From Rhynchopus euleeides (Eukaryota; Euglenozoa; Diplonemea; Diplonemida; Diplonemidae): a stretch of 64,000 nucleotides of DNA. The stretch is from positions 806,001 through 870,000 of the forward strand of contig OY723316.1 of the NCBI GenBank assembly GCA_963210315.1, given 5' to 3'. The notes under the pieces were generated by a model, which saw only the letters and a list, made by a program, of their open reading frames with translations, searched no databases and was not told the origin of the DNA. Shown one piece after another: positions 55,786 through 64,000 of the stretch; the first letter of the stretch is position 1; every line of letters starts with the position of its first letter. The translations under genes and the position numbers were made by a program.

Positions 55786-56967
55786 ATGCCAGCGGCAAAG
55801 CGTACTGCAGCGCAGGCCCTCGCCAGCGCTGTGGACATGACGGTGTTTGTACGTGCTTGGATCAACACGTATGTTGTCGAGCGTGATGCTGATGGGTTGA
55901 GCCACATGACCCTGAAGCAGCTTCTCGGCAAGCTGGCGGATACTACCATCAAGTCGACTGATCCCATCATCAGTCTTGCCCTGTACAAAAAGTATGAGAA
56001 GGTGGGGGGTGGGGTGATCAGCAAGTCGACCGCGAAGGATGGTCGCACGATGTACGCTGCCCGTGTCAATAGCGGGTCAGACATCGAGTTTGTCGGGTTG
56101 GGCCTCCGGAAGAGCAACGGGAAGGACCACCCGACAGGGCTCAAGGAGATGGCCGACGCCTGCCCCGCGGCACTGCAGCTATGGTGAAGCTGTACGAGGC
56201 GGAGAAGAAACAGGCACAGAAGACCCAGCAGAGCAGGCTGGCCGTAGGCATTTTCGACGGTGCCTTCGCAACACGGTTGGTGACAGTTGCCGATAAGCAG
56301 AAGGATGAGTACAGAACGTGGTTCACGTTCAACTTCCTGAAGCAAATCGCAAGAGTGCAGAGAGGGGGTTTCGAAAAGGCGAACGTGATGTTTCGGCTCG
56401 CCTGCTTAGGGTAGCAGGGGACCGTCTTGAGCTGTGGTCGGCATTTAGTAAGATGGGGTCATCTTCGCACAGGAGCGCGTTTTGTACCACACCACGAAAT
56501 GACTGGTTGAAACAGCTCCACGCCTGCCACAGGGCTAGCATCCAGGAACTTCATGAAGCTGGGTTTGAGAGCCTGTACGCAGGGGTCACCCCCCCCTGCA
56601 CGACATAAACGGGTTCATCGCAATACTCGCAGAGATCTTGCCTGATGGACCTGCCGTGCAGAAGGCTGTCCTTGGCAGCTCAACGTGTTCCAACATGACG
56701 GGAAACCAGGCCAGAGATGTTCTGAGTCGCTTACTCACCATTACCAAGACGAAGGGGGTGCAGCATCTACTCTGTATTGCAATGGAAATGCTTGTGCATT
56801 TCCGCTACAACGACATCCCCATCAAGTACCACCAAGTGCGCGAAAGAGTTCATCTTCTCGCTCATCGCAATGCACATCCTTGTGTTTGTCCTGGAGTGGG
56901 TGTCACCTGGGAGAACATCCGAGGGGCGTGGTGTTACATATATCCATTCGATGAGCCACTGGTTTGA
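55786..56967 (+). pseudogene. decayed N-terminal frames of transposon protein(s)
   Basis: Four successive plus-strand frames with protein-like content overlap or abut: 55786-56187 (MPAAKRTAAQALASAVDMTV...), 56181-56414 (overlapping the previous stop as ATGgTGA), 56415-56608 (continuing in a third frame) and about 56590-56967. They probably represent one or two original ORFs broken by frameshifts, though overlapping ORFs cannot be excluded. No domain recognised. Confidence 0.55.
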
Positions 56968-57709
56968 TCCAGAAGATGCACACCCCCTCGCCCTGAGTGA
57001 CGAGGAACTGGAGAGGGGGAATGGCGTCCCCAAACGCCATGCCCTGAGGGTGACATCGCAGCAGACCGCCGAACGGGACCTGCTGCTCTTCGAAATGCAG
57101 AGGACCAAAGGCAAGGGGTGCGGCCTGCTGGACCAACCGAGCACCCCGACCCTCCTGAAGTTCGGCGCGATAAAGCTTTGCTGCTGTGTCACTGCGAGGA
57201 ACGCTTGTTGGAAGGGAGCAACGGCAGCACTGCAGCGGAGACTCGAGTCCCTCAGCCTTGGATCTCACGTCACAAAAAGGGGGCGATGGGGCCAACAATT
57301 TCTGGGCGACCCGGAAAACACCACTCCAAAGGCAACGCTGCTCGCATGCATCTGCAAGTCCAAATCCTGGGGCAACAGCGAGGATGTGCCAGAAGTGCCA
57401 GAACCAACACCATCCGGTACAGTGCCTGTGCAGCAGCATATCTGCATTGTGTGCTCCAAAGTTGTCCACACGAGAGAAGCACTGTTTGCGCATTATGATG
57501 CTGCACATCGGCCACAAAACAACGCGCCGTGTCAGACCTGCACTGTCACATGCCAGGAGTGCGGCAAACGGGCAAAATCGAAGGGACTGAGCCAGCACTA
57601 CCTCAGTCATCATTCGCGCGTGCTGACACAAAAGCGTTGCTGTGTTTGTTTCGAGCTCTTTAAAACCACTGTAAAGCGCGACGAGCACATGAGATCCGCG
57701 CACCCGTAA
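56777..57709 (+). CDS. C2H2 zinc-finger protein of the 2.9-kb transposon
   Basis: 310 codons open to TAA at 57707; the first part overlaps another frame, so the true start is unclear. The C-terminal third has three C2H2-like fingers: CIVCSKVVHTREALFAHYDA followed by AH, CQECGKRAKSKGLSQHYLSH followed by H, and CCVCFELFKTTVKRDEHMRS followed by AH, plus a CxxC pair (CQTCTVTC). Probable DNA-binding end of an element-encoded protein. The preceding 150 residues (SMSHWFDPEDAHPLALSDEE...) are not recognised. Confidence 0.6.
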   Translation: MQWKCLCISATTTSPSSTTKCAKEFIFSLIAMHILVFVLEWVSPGRTSEGRGVTYIHSMSHWFDPEDAHPLALSDEELERGNGVPKRHALRVTSQQTAERDLLLFEMQRTKGKGCGLLDQPSTPTLLKFGAIKLCCCVTARNACWKGATAALQRRLESLSLGSHVTKRGRWGQQFLGDPENTTPKATLLACICKSKSWGNSEDVPEVPEPTPSGTVPVQQHICIVCSKVVHTREALFAHYDAAHRPQNNAPCQTCTVTCQECGKRAKSKGLSQHYLSHHSRVLTQKRCCVCFELFKTTVKRDEHMRSAHP

Positions 57710-58134
57710 GTGAGGGGGGGTGTTTGGCAGTTCAGGTACGTAGGTGATTTTGTTTGTCCTCGAGAGCGGAGTGACGTCGTGGGAGGGAGTTGTTTTGAGG
57801 CCCCACCCCCAGGCCCCCTGCCCACCTGGATGGCTCACCCCCCTCCTGGTGGTCCACCGGTGGGCAGCCCCTTCACCAACTAGGAATTGTAAATGGAAAG
57901 TAATGGGGGGTGGGTCTGTGCAGGGAAGATAGCTCGGCGTGAAAAATAACCTGATGCCATGCAAGGTACTCCCCTAGTTTTCAATGGAAATTGGCCCATA
58001 TCAACAGGAAATGGCTGGAACACCCGTCGTTTCAGCAGGTTCACCCGTCGTGCCGACGGGTGCCACCCGTCGTTTCACCCGTCGTCATTTCACCCGTCGT
58101 CCCGACTAGTCGTCCGGGCGACTAGTCCGTGGTG

Positions 58135-58726
58135 AATTCGATTTCACTACCCCACTCGGCCTCCGCTTGGGTAGTGACATTCTTCAACAGTCGCCCTGTG
58201 TAGAGGCGAGGCAGAAATGCTACACCCCTCGACCCTGGGCCCTCGAGGGGGGGCGGCCTTCTCTCGGAGAAGTCACCCACGATGCCTGCACGAGTGTGCT
58301 AAAAATGAGGGAAAAAAACGAAAATTATGCTTGCTGGCAATGCTGCTAAATGGGTTTGGCATTGGGGCTTTCGGGGTTCTCGCATTTTTCGGGGCGAGAT
58401 TCTGCGTTTTATTTGCAACATGGCACACTTGTGCGGTGCAGGAAATGCTCTGAGGTGGAAGCGTCCAATGCAACACTCACAGCATCGAGGCCAAGTGTTT
58501 CTCGTAGTATTTTGTTGGGGTGTTCTCGCGAGCAAGGTGGGGTTGCGGGCGGAAACCAGGCATTTCCCCTCATCAGGTGAATGTAAACAGGGCAGCGCAA
58601 CATTTGTCTCAAGGCGTCGAATATTTATCGAGTCCTATCAGGGTTGTGGCGGTGGGGAGGGCCGCTTTTGGCGAGCTTTTTTTTGTTAGTTCGGCGTAGC
58701 CAACTGGGGAACTTTCTGTGCCTTCA
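58135..58726. other. intergenic, no gene seen
   Basis: Contains gtggaagcgtccaatgcaacac (58459), a variant of the recurring gaagcgtcaacgca phrase, and the upstream part of the 141-bp TIR family from 58683. Confidence 0.5.
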
Positions 58727-58867
58727 GCTGGATCGTGCGTCCCCACTCACACCACTTCATCAGACCGGGGAGTGGTGTACACAAAGAGTGGGGTCTGCGT
58801 TCGAACAAAACAACTTTCGGCAGTAATTGGTTTGTTGTCTCGTTTTGCTGTTACTTTACGATCCAGC
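58727..58867 (+). mobile_element. 141-bp TIR element (MITE-like), copy c
   Basis: GCTGGATCGT...ACGATCCAGC with a body almost identical to 22036-22176, followed by the same cgggggcacagatagttttt. It is preceded by gttagttcggcgtagccaact, shared with the copy at 22036 and the partial one at 51604. Confidence 0.8.
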
Positions 58868-59194
58868 GGGGGCACAGATAGTTTTTGAGCACATTTATGA
58901 TGCGTAAATGTGTAGGAGTGATTCCGACGACCTGCTTCATTAAAATACAGCCACTACACCCGCATACTAGCGACTTTGCATTGCATGGCCGATGCACAAA
59001 AGGAAAGGAGTTGGGGGCCGGACCGTTCTCCACAGGAGCTAGACTGCCCTACACCCCACCCCACCCCACCCCCCCACGCTGGCCACACCCTCCCTTGCTT
59101 CCCACCGCCAAACCCCTGCCCCTCGCGCAACAGCCACACTCCCAGTGTTGTTAGAAACCGAGTTTTAAACATTTTAAACGTTTTAAACGTTTTA

Positions 59195-59659
59195 CTGGGG
59201 GGGGGCAAATACAAGAGTATATGCAAATACAAGGGTATATGCTAATACAAGAGTACTCCAGAAATCGCGATTTTAAAAAGTTCACCGAGCAAATACAAGA
59301 GTATACTCTTGTATTTGCATACTAGACTTTTGAAGAACTTTTGTGGGGTTTTCATCATATTTTGTACTTCCAATGACCCCCCCCAGGCCAGTGGGCCTCC
59401 TGTCTGGAGTCGTCACGGTCGGGTGGGAGTCGCCTCGGGTGGGAAAGGCCAAGAGGACGCTCGTATTGTCTCTTCGGCGCCGCTGCCCCATGAGGGCCCA
59501 CCCGGAGGCCACATTTCTAGTATGCAAATACAAGAGTATATACTCTTGTATTTGCATACTAGACAACTTTTCAGCTAAAAACAATTTTTTGAAAACCCTG
59601 AATTACGTAAGCTGGCACGGTGAATAGAAGAGTATACCCTTGTATTTGCCCCCCCCCAG
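59195..59659. mobile_element. TA-flanked TIR element rich in caaatacaagagtat palindromes
   Basis: Ends CTGGGGGGGGGCAAATACAAG and (complement) CTGGGGGGGGGCAAATACAAG are flanked by TA (59193-59194; 59660-59661). Internally, 59517-59562 is a perfect palindrome of about 46 bp and 59287-59319 another, both made from gcaaatacaagagtat and its complement. 465 bp, no ORF. Confidence 0.8.
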
Positions 59660-59686
59660 TAAAGTTTAAAACGCCGTTTTAAATTA

Positions 59687-60031
59687 CCGTATACGTAAAT
59701 ATTTTGGAACGTAAATATTATGGAACGTAAATATTATGGAACGTAAATATTTTGGAACGCTGGTGGGTTGGCGTTCCAGATTTTTTTCGTTCCATAATAT
59801 TTACAGGGCTTTCTGCGACTCGGGGACTTGGACCAGGTGATCGGACGGCATACAGAGTCCCTGACGGGACCTACTCGTGCACTTTTCGCGCGATTCCTGA
59901 CGCAAGCCGTCCTCACCACCGAGTCCCCAACTGGCCCTGTAAATATTATGGAACGTAAATATTATGGAACGGACCGGCCAAAAATGGGCCCGTTCCATAA
60001 TATTTACGTTCCATAATATTTACGTATACGG
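59687..60031. mobile_element. TA-flanked TIR element with acgtaaatattatgga arrays
   Basis: Ends CCGTATACGTAAATATT in inverted orientation between TA dinucleotides (59685-59686; 60032-60033). Each end carries two to four copies of the 16-bp acgtaaatattatgga. Lies only 27 bp from the element at 59195-59659, with ttaaaacg phrases between and beyond them. Confidence 0.82.
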
Positions 60032-60033
60032 TA

Positions 60034-61724
60034 TTTAAAACGGGGTTTAAAACGGCAAAAAACCCTGCAAAATATAGGGGGAGACTTTTCGATTTTTTTT
60101 CTGGAACCCAAAATTGGTCGTTTTGGGCCATCTGAGGCCATCTTCGGCAAAAAAATCCAATTTTGAGGCTCCCTGGGGGTCCCAAATGGGTGAACAAATT
60201 CCCTGTGTGAAATAGCCTATTGCAGGCCTTTTGAGCATGATCAGGCAAACACAGCTGTGTGGCAGGGCTTTCTGCGAAAATTTGCCTCCTGGTGAAGTGG
60301 GCTACTTTTCACCCTCCATTCACCCTGGCCTCAACCCGTTCCTCTGCTCACCCTGACGCAAGCTCATGCCCTCATCGTTGACAATCACCCAGAAAATATT
60401 CAGGATGGTACAGTACAGACTTGGGTGCACGAACGATCCAACGGTGGTGCCTGTTTGACTTGCTGGTGTATGGTTGATCATTGCTTGTTACGTACATTTC
60501 GCTTTCTCAGCGCCCCCGCCTTCACCGAAACCCGATGCCCAACACGAGCGGTGTGGCGCCCGTGGTACTGACCCCTTCGGACCTTAACTCCAGCGGTAGC
60601 CGCCGGTTTCTTCAAAGAAACTCATCGATGATGTCCCCCCAGAGTGCAGGTTCCTGCTGCCTACCCACGGTCATTAGGGTGCCGAGAGAATGGCTAGGTG
60701 ATCAAATAATTGTCCCAAACACTAGCTTGGACAACAGCCAGAGCAACCCCAGGTGGGGCGCAGCCGAGTGCTGCAACCATCGTTCTGACAGCAACAACAT
60801 CACCTGGCTGTCTTGTTGAACACAGCCGTGATGAAGCTGGCCGCACTTCCTGTTTGGAGTTCATCGGGATCCGTTCTGCAAAAGTGAAAGTTGGAGGCAA
60901 AGAATAGATGACGAGGATGGTTACGCCTTTTGTAGGCTTCTCTCGATCAGAGAAGTCGGGCGTCCATAGGAGAGTAAAGGGAATACAGATATGCTCCTCT
61001 CAAAGAGGGGCAGGCCAAAGGTAGGCTCCAGGTGGCAACTGGAACTGTGCAACTTTTCCAGAAGGTGCTTCCAGGACTGTCGAAGGAGCTGGTGGAGTTC
61101 GCTGGGTCCATTGCCACCCCCATCATGGTGATCCGGCCTTCAACCTGCGACTTTGTATCATGGATTCAGCTCAAAAGGGTGCACATCGAGTGATGCAAGA
61201 TGAAGATTCGACACTCCAGAAATATGCTGATGTCAAACTGCATTATTCCTGAGAACAACGGAGGGGGTGTGCCAACTGATGCCGGTGCGATTGATGCAAC
61301 CCTCACCACAACGTCAGTGCCACCTATTTTCCACCAATAATGTGTCCGCTGTGACAGGAATGCAGGAATAATCACCCAGAATATGAGCTGGGGGGCCTCA
61401 GGGGGCATGGAAAAGCGCCCTATCACTTCACAGCTACAACCGCTCTGATGAATTTCCTTTTGTTTGTTGCGTTGACGCTTCTACACACAAAACCCTGAAC
61501 TGATCACACCCTGAGCCTGATGAAGGGTGGGGTTAGTGTATAGAGCACGTTTGGTTGCAGCTGTGGTGGGGCGCTTTCCGCTCACACGAGTGTGCTTAAA
61601 AAATTTTTTTGGCCGAATTTTTTTTTTTTTGGTGTGAAAACACCACAGAAACGCCCTGTGGCACTCCCCCCGGTGGGATGTGTAGCGCACCACCACCACC
61701 ACCACCACCACAGGGGCAGCCGCA
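60034..61724. other. intergenic; one dispersed repeat
   Basis: 60034-61410 has no recognised gene; aatcacccagaa.at occurs at 60384 and 61368. 61412-61594 is the plus-strand full copy of the family also at 25295-25477 (reverse), 32047-32178 (intronic) and 55139-55193 (partial). A CCA run ends CAG just before the adaptin ATG. Confidence 0.6.
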
Positions 61725-64000
61725 ATGGAGGAGCTGCGAGAAAAGCTGGTTGTCCGACATCCCGACGATGCCACGGACCCTGGCGACTACGCAGCGAATC
61801 CTGTGGTCCGGACCAGGGTGCGGGACGACGGGCACTGGTGCCATGTCCTGATGTCACGTGTGCTGGTGCGGAAGAGCACCGACAGCTGGGTCCGCGCGAT
61901 GGGCCTCGGCCTGGCCCAGACATTCTCACGGAGAGACCTGACCCTGGAGGACCGCGGGCACTGCACCGTCACCGCGCTGATGGTCGTAATGCTCGGCGGG
62001 GACGCCGACTGCGCCATCGTCCCCGCCATCACGCTCACCGGATTCCCCAACGCATCCGTCTCCGACAAACGCCTTGGGTACCTCTTCTGCTCCCTCGCGA
62101 TACCGCCGGGCGACCCGCGCCTCCTCCTGCTGGCCAACCAGATCCGAAAGGACCTCGCAAGCGGGGACCCCCTCGTGGTGCTCGCCGCCCTTACCGCCTC
62201 CGCCCGCCTAGTCTGCGAAGAGGCCTTCACAGCGCTGATCCAGGCGATATGGGGGCTCGCGTCGCACCGCCACCCCATGGTCCGCCGCAGGTCTCTCATC
62301 GCCCTCCTCGGGTTCCTCAAGGGCCCCGCCGGGAAGCACACCCTCAGCATCGCATTCAAGAAACCCGCCGAGGTGTTTGTCTCGACCCTCCAGTCCGCTA
62401 CCTCCACCAGCTATCTCGCTTCCCTCGCCCTCTGCAGGGCGCTTGCGGAGATTTCGACTGTTAAAGTCCCCCTCTTCGACAGATCGAGTCTCTCCAAAGC
62501 ATCTTTATTAGAGAGGCGCGATTCGGCAGAGGCAGCCTCCACAACACACCCCGATGGTGACATCACGGTGGTCTCCCCGGGGGATCTGGACGCGATGATC
62601 TCCAAGACGCTGGATGTCTCCGAGGAGCTCCTCCAGCACCACGGCGCCTTCTCCGAGGCTTCGAAACCCACCGTTTTCATGCAGATCGAGACGGTCCGGC
62701 TCATAGGGTCCGTCTGCCGCGCCGCCCCGGCGGGGCTCCTCAACCGGCACCTCCCCCGCGTCCTCACGATCCTCGGGGGGGTTGTGCGGCGCGCGAGGGG
62801 GAAGATTCTGCCCGCCGCCTTCAGCCTCCCAGCCTCCGCCTTCCCAGAGGCCCCTGCGGGATGGGGTGCCGGCGGCAGCAGCAGCAGCGGCGGCGGCGGC
62901 AGCGGCGGGGGGGGGAACCCAAACAGCCCCTCCACCCCCGCACCCATCGCCTCCCCCAGGGCGTGGCTGTTCGGCGGGGGGAAGCGGTCCTCTGTTTCCT
63001 CCTCCGCCTCCGCCCCCATCTCCGCCTCGGCGCCCGCCTCTGCAGCGGCAGGTAGCAGGTGCTCCCCACCGCCACAGGCAAATTCCCCAGCATCTGGCGG
63101 AGGCATCCGCTTCTCCGACATCCGCGAGAAGGCGCGCGGTGCCTTCTCCTGGGTGGGCGGCGGAGGAAGCAGCACCGGGGGTTCCGTCCTCCCCGACGGC
63201 GAGCCTTCTCCAGAGGACTCCCGCGCTGGGTTCGCCCCTCTGGCGGAGTCGGCGGGGGGTGGTGGTGGTGGTGGTGTCAGCCACCAGACCCACAGAAATG
63301 CCACGGGGGGCGGGATGGAGGCGTTTGGCGGAGGCCCTCCCGCGTCTGCTTCGCCCTCCTTCCTCTCGGGGATTCTGGCGAGTCTGACGGGCGGGGGTGG
63401 TGGAGGTGGAGGCGGCGGCGGCACCGCCTCGGGGCTGGCACCCGCGGGTTCCCCGCTGAAGGCCCCGACGCGATCCGACATGGAGGGGGTCGCCGTGATC
63501 CAGCAGGTGTTGAAAACGCTCACGACGGGTCACCCCGCGTTCCTCGCGGCGCTGCGTGGCGCGAGGCAGAGGCAGCGCGACTCCTCCCCCCCACCCTCCG
63601 CCGCTGCAGCCTCAGGGGTTGCGGGCGGGGGGGCGTCATCCCCGAGGCAGTTTATCAAGAGGGTTGTGTCGTCCGCCCTGCCATCTGCAAGCCCCTCGGT
63701 GTCGGGGAACCCTTCGGACCAGGCGGCGCTGTCCATTTTGAAGACTTGCGGGGAGGTTGTGGGGTTTCTGCAGCCGTTTATCCCGGCAGAGCCTGACGCC
63801 GGAATCGACGAGGCGGTCCGCGCGGAGAGGGGGGTTGCAAATTCGGCGGGAAACCTCGGGTTTGCAAATGCATGCCGCGCCAGAGGGGACGCTCTATACG
63901 CCGCGATGCGGCTCGTCGCATTTCTATCTCTGGTAGACCAGTCTGAGGGGGTCTCCCGGAAGGGGTTGGTCATGCGTGCCCTCTGCGACCCCGACCCGAC
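61725..64000 (+). CDS. AP-complex large adaptin (epsilon/gamma type), 5' part
   Basis: Open without a stop from ATG 61725 to the window end (758 codons). Large adaptins are the trunk subunits of AP coat complexes that select cargo on Golgi/endosome membranes. The first 230 residues follow the family: MVVMLGGDADCAIVPAITLT, SDKRLGYLFCSLAIP (family KRVGYLAxSLFL), RLLLLANQIRKDLASGDPLV (family LLLLxNTxxKDLxSxN), ALTASARLVCEEAFTALIQA, HRHPMVRRRSLIAL (family xxxxVRRKAxLAL). The order best suits AP-4 epsilon or AP-1 gamma. FMQIETVRLIGSVCRAAP resumes the solenoid near 330, then about 300 residues of Gly/Ser/Ala/Pro insert (370-690), and solenoid again at the edge (GNLGFANACRARGDALYAAM, LVMRALCDPDP). 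The large insert is unusual for the family. Confidence 0.82.
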   Translation, partial: MEELREKLVVRHPDDATDPGDYAANPVVRTRVRDDGHWCHVLMSRVLVRKSTDSWVRAMGLGLAQTFSRRDLTLEDRGHCTVTALMVVMLGGDADCAIVPAITLTGFPNASVSDKRLGYLFCSLAIPPGDPRLLLLANQIRKDLASGDPLVVLAALTASARLVCEEAFTALIQAIWGLASHRHPMVRRRSLIALLGFLKGPAGKHTLSIAFKKPAEVFVSTLQSATSTSYLASLALCRALAEISTVKVPLFDRSSLSKASLLERRDSAEAASTTHPDGDITVVSPGDLDAMISKTLDVSEELLQHHGAFSEASKPTVFMQIETVRLIGSVCRAAPAGLLNRHLPRVLTILGGVVRRARGKILPAAFSLPASAFPEAPAGWGAGGSSSSGGGGSGGGGNPNSPSTPAPIASPRAWLFGGGKRSSVSSSASAPISASAPASAAAGSRCSPPPQANSPASGGGIRFSDIREKARGAFSWVGGGGSSTGGSVLPDGEPSPEDSRAGFAPLAESAGGGGGGGVSHQTHRNATGGGMEAFGGGPPASASPSFLSGILASLTGGGGGGGGGGGTASGLAPAGSPLKAPTRSDMEGVAVIQQVLKTLTTGHPAFLAALRGARQRQRDSSPPPSAAAASGVAGGGASSPRQFIKRVVSSALPSASPSVSGNPSDQAALSILKTCGEVVGFLQPFIPAEPDAGIDEAVRAERGVANSAGNLGFANACRARGDALYAAMRLVAFLSLVDQSEGVSRKGLVMRALCDPDP

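Larger units (their letters stand above)
55233..58134 (+). mobile_element. 2.9-kb transposon with about 270-bp terminal inverted repeats
   Basis: Left inverted repeat 55233-55521 and right 57867-58134 begin CACCACGGACTAGTCG and end at ..CCTAGTTGGTGA.GGGGC. They differ mainly in number of internal acgggtg/cccgtcg motifs (about ten per arm). Between them lie degenerate plus-strand frames, including a C2H2 zinc-finger protein. Flanking bases (ttcaaa left, aattcg right) do not show an obvious target duplication. No transposase family recognised. Confidence 0.85.

Noticed and set aside
60481..60907. Short plus-strand ORFs between the TA elements and the adaptin gene
   Set aside because: No domain, no codon bias shift and no support from a duplicate.
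62411..63533. Two long minus-strand ORFs opposite the adaptin gene
   Set aside because: Low-complexity mirror of the Gly/Ser insert; the plus frame is open from 61725 with adaptin similarity.

Overview
This window looks like nuclear DNA of a unicellular eukaryote (protist) with a GC-rich genome. Several genes carry GT-AG introns, and the products are eukaryotic: an ORMDL protein, a GNPTAB/Stealth phosphotransferase with Notch-type repeats, an AP-complex large adaptin, 7-bladed WD40 propellers and a CaaX-ended vWA protein. Non-coding DNA is crowded with long C, G, CA and GGTGT runs and with dispersed repeats. I cannot place the lineage from sequence alone. There is one 200-N assembly gap.

Layout. 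1-5.2 kb has no convincing gene but holds a 2-kb minisatellite of 41-bp units, each built around an 18-bp palindrome, whose orientation flips at about 3927. 5.2-25.2 kb is a tandemly expanded gene cluster: a WD40 gene followed by a DUF4116-repeat gene, with their 3' flanks, in several copies. Intact members are WD40 at 5239 and 20795 and DUF4116 at 6768 and 17792. Broken members are WD40 at 11483, 17173 and 24083 and DUF4116 at 13563. Both gene types appear to start with a ubiquitin-like fold. 26.1-27 kb holds a vWA gene. 29.1-36.1 kb holds a three-exon GNPTAB-like gene whose second intron contains an antisense gene inserted into a duplicated repeat. 40.3-41.2 kb is a two-exon ORMDL gene, 45.6-46.4 kb an NMN-adenylyltransferase-like gene, and 47.6-50.7 kb a membrane class III cyclase-like gene interrupted by a TIR element. 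50.7-61.7 kb is a transposon-rich stretch. From 61.7 kb to the window end runs the 5' part of an adaptin gene.

Mobile DNA. I find two hAT-like MITEs, three TA-flanked (Tc1/mariner-like) TIR elements, a 2.9-kb element with about 270-bp inverted repeats and decayed zinc-finger ORFs, a 141-bp TIR family with several copies, and several further dispersed families. Some of these families lie inside introns.

How the genes relate. Single-copy genes point to ordinary secretory and membrane functions: lysosomal-type tagging, sphingolipid homeostasis, vesicle coats, NAD synthesis and cyclic-nucleotide-type signalling. The distinctive part is the expanding UBL-WD40/UBL-DUF4116 pair and the elements that add introns and disrupt genes around it.
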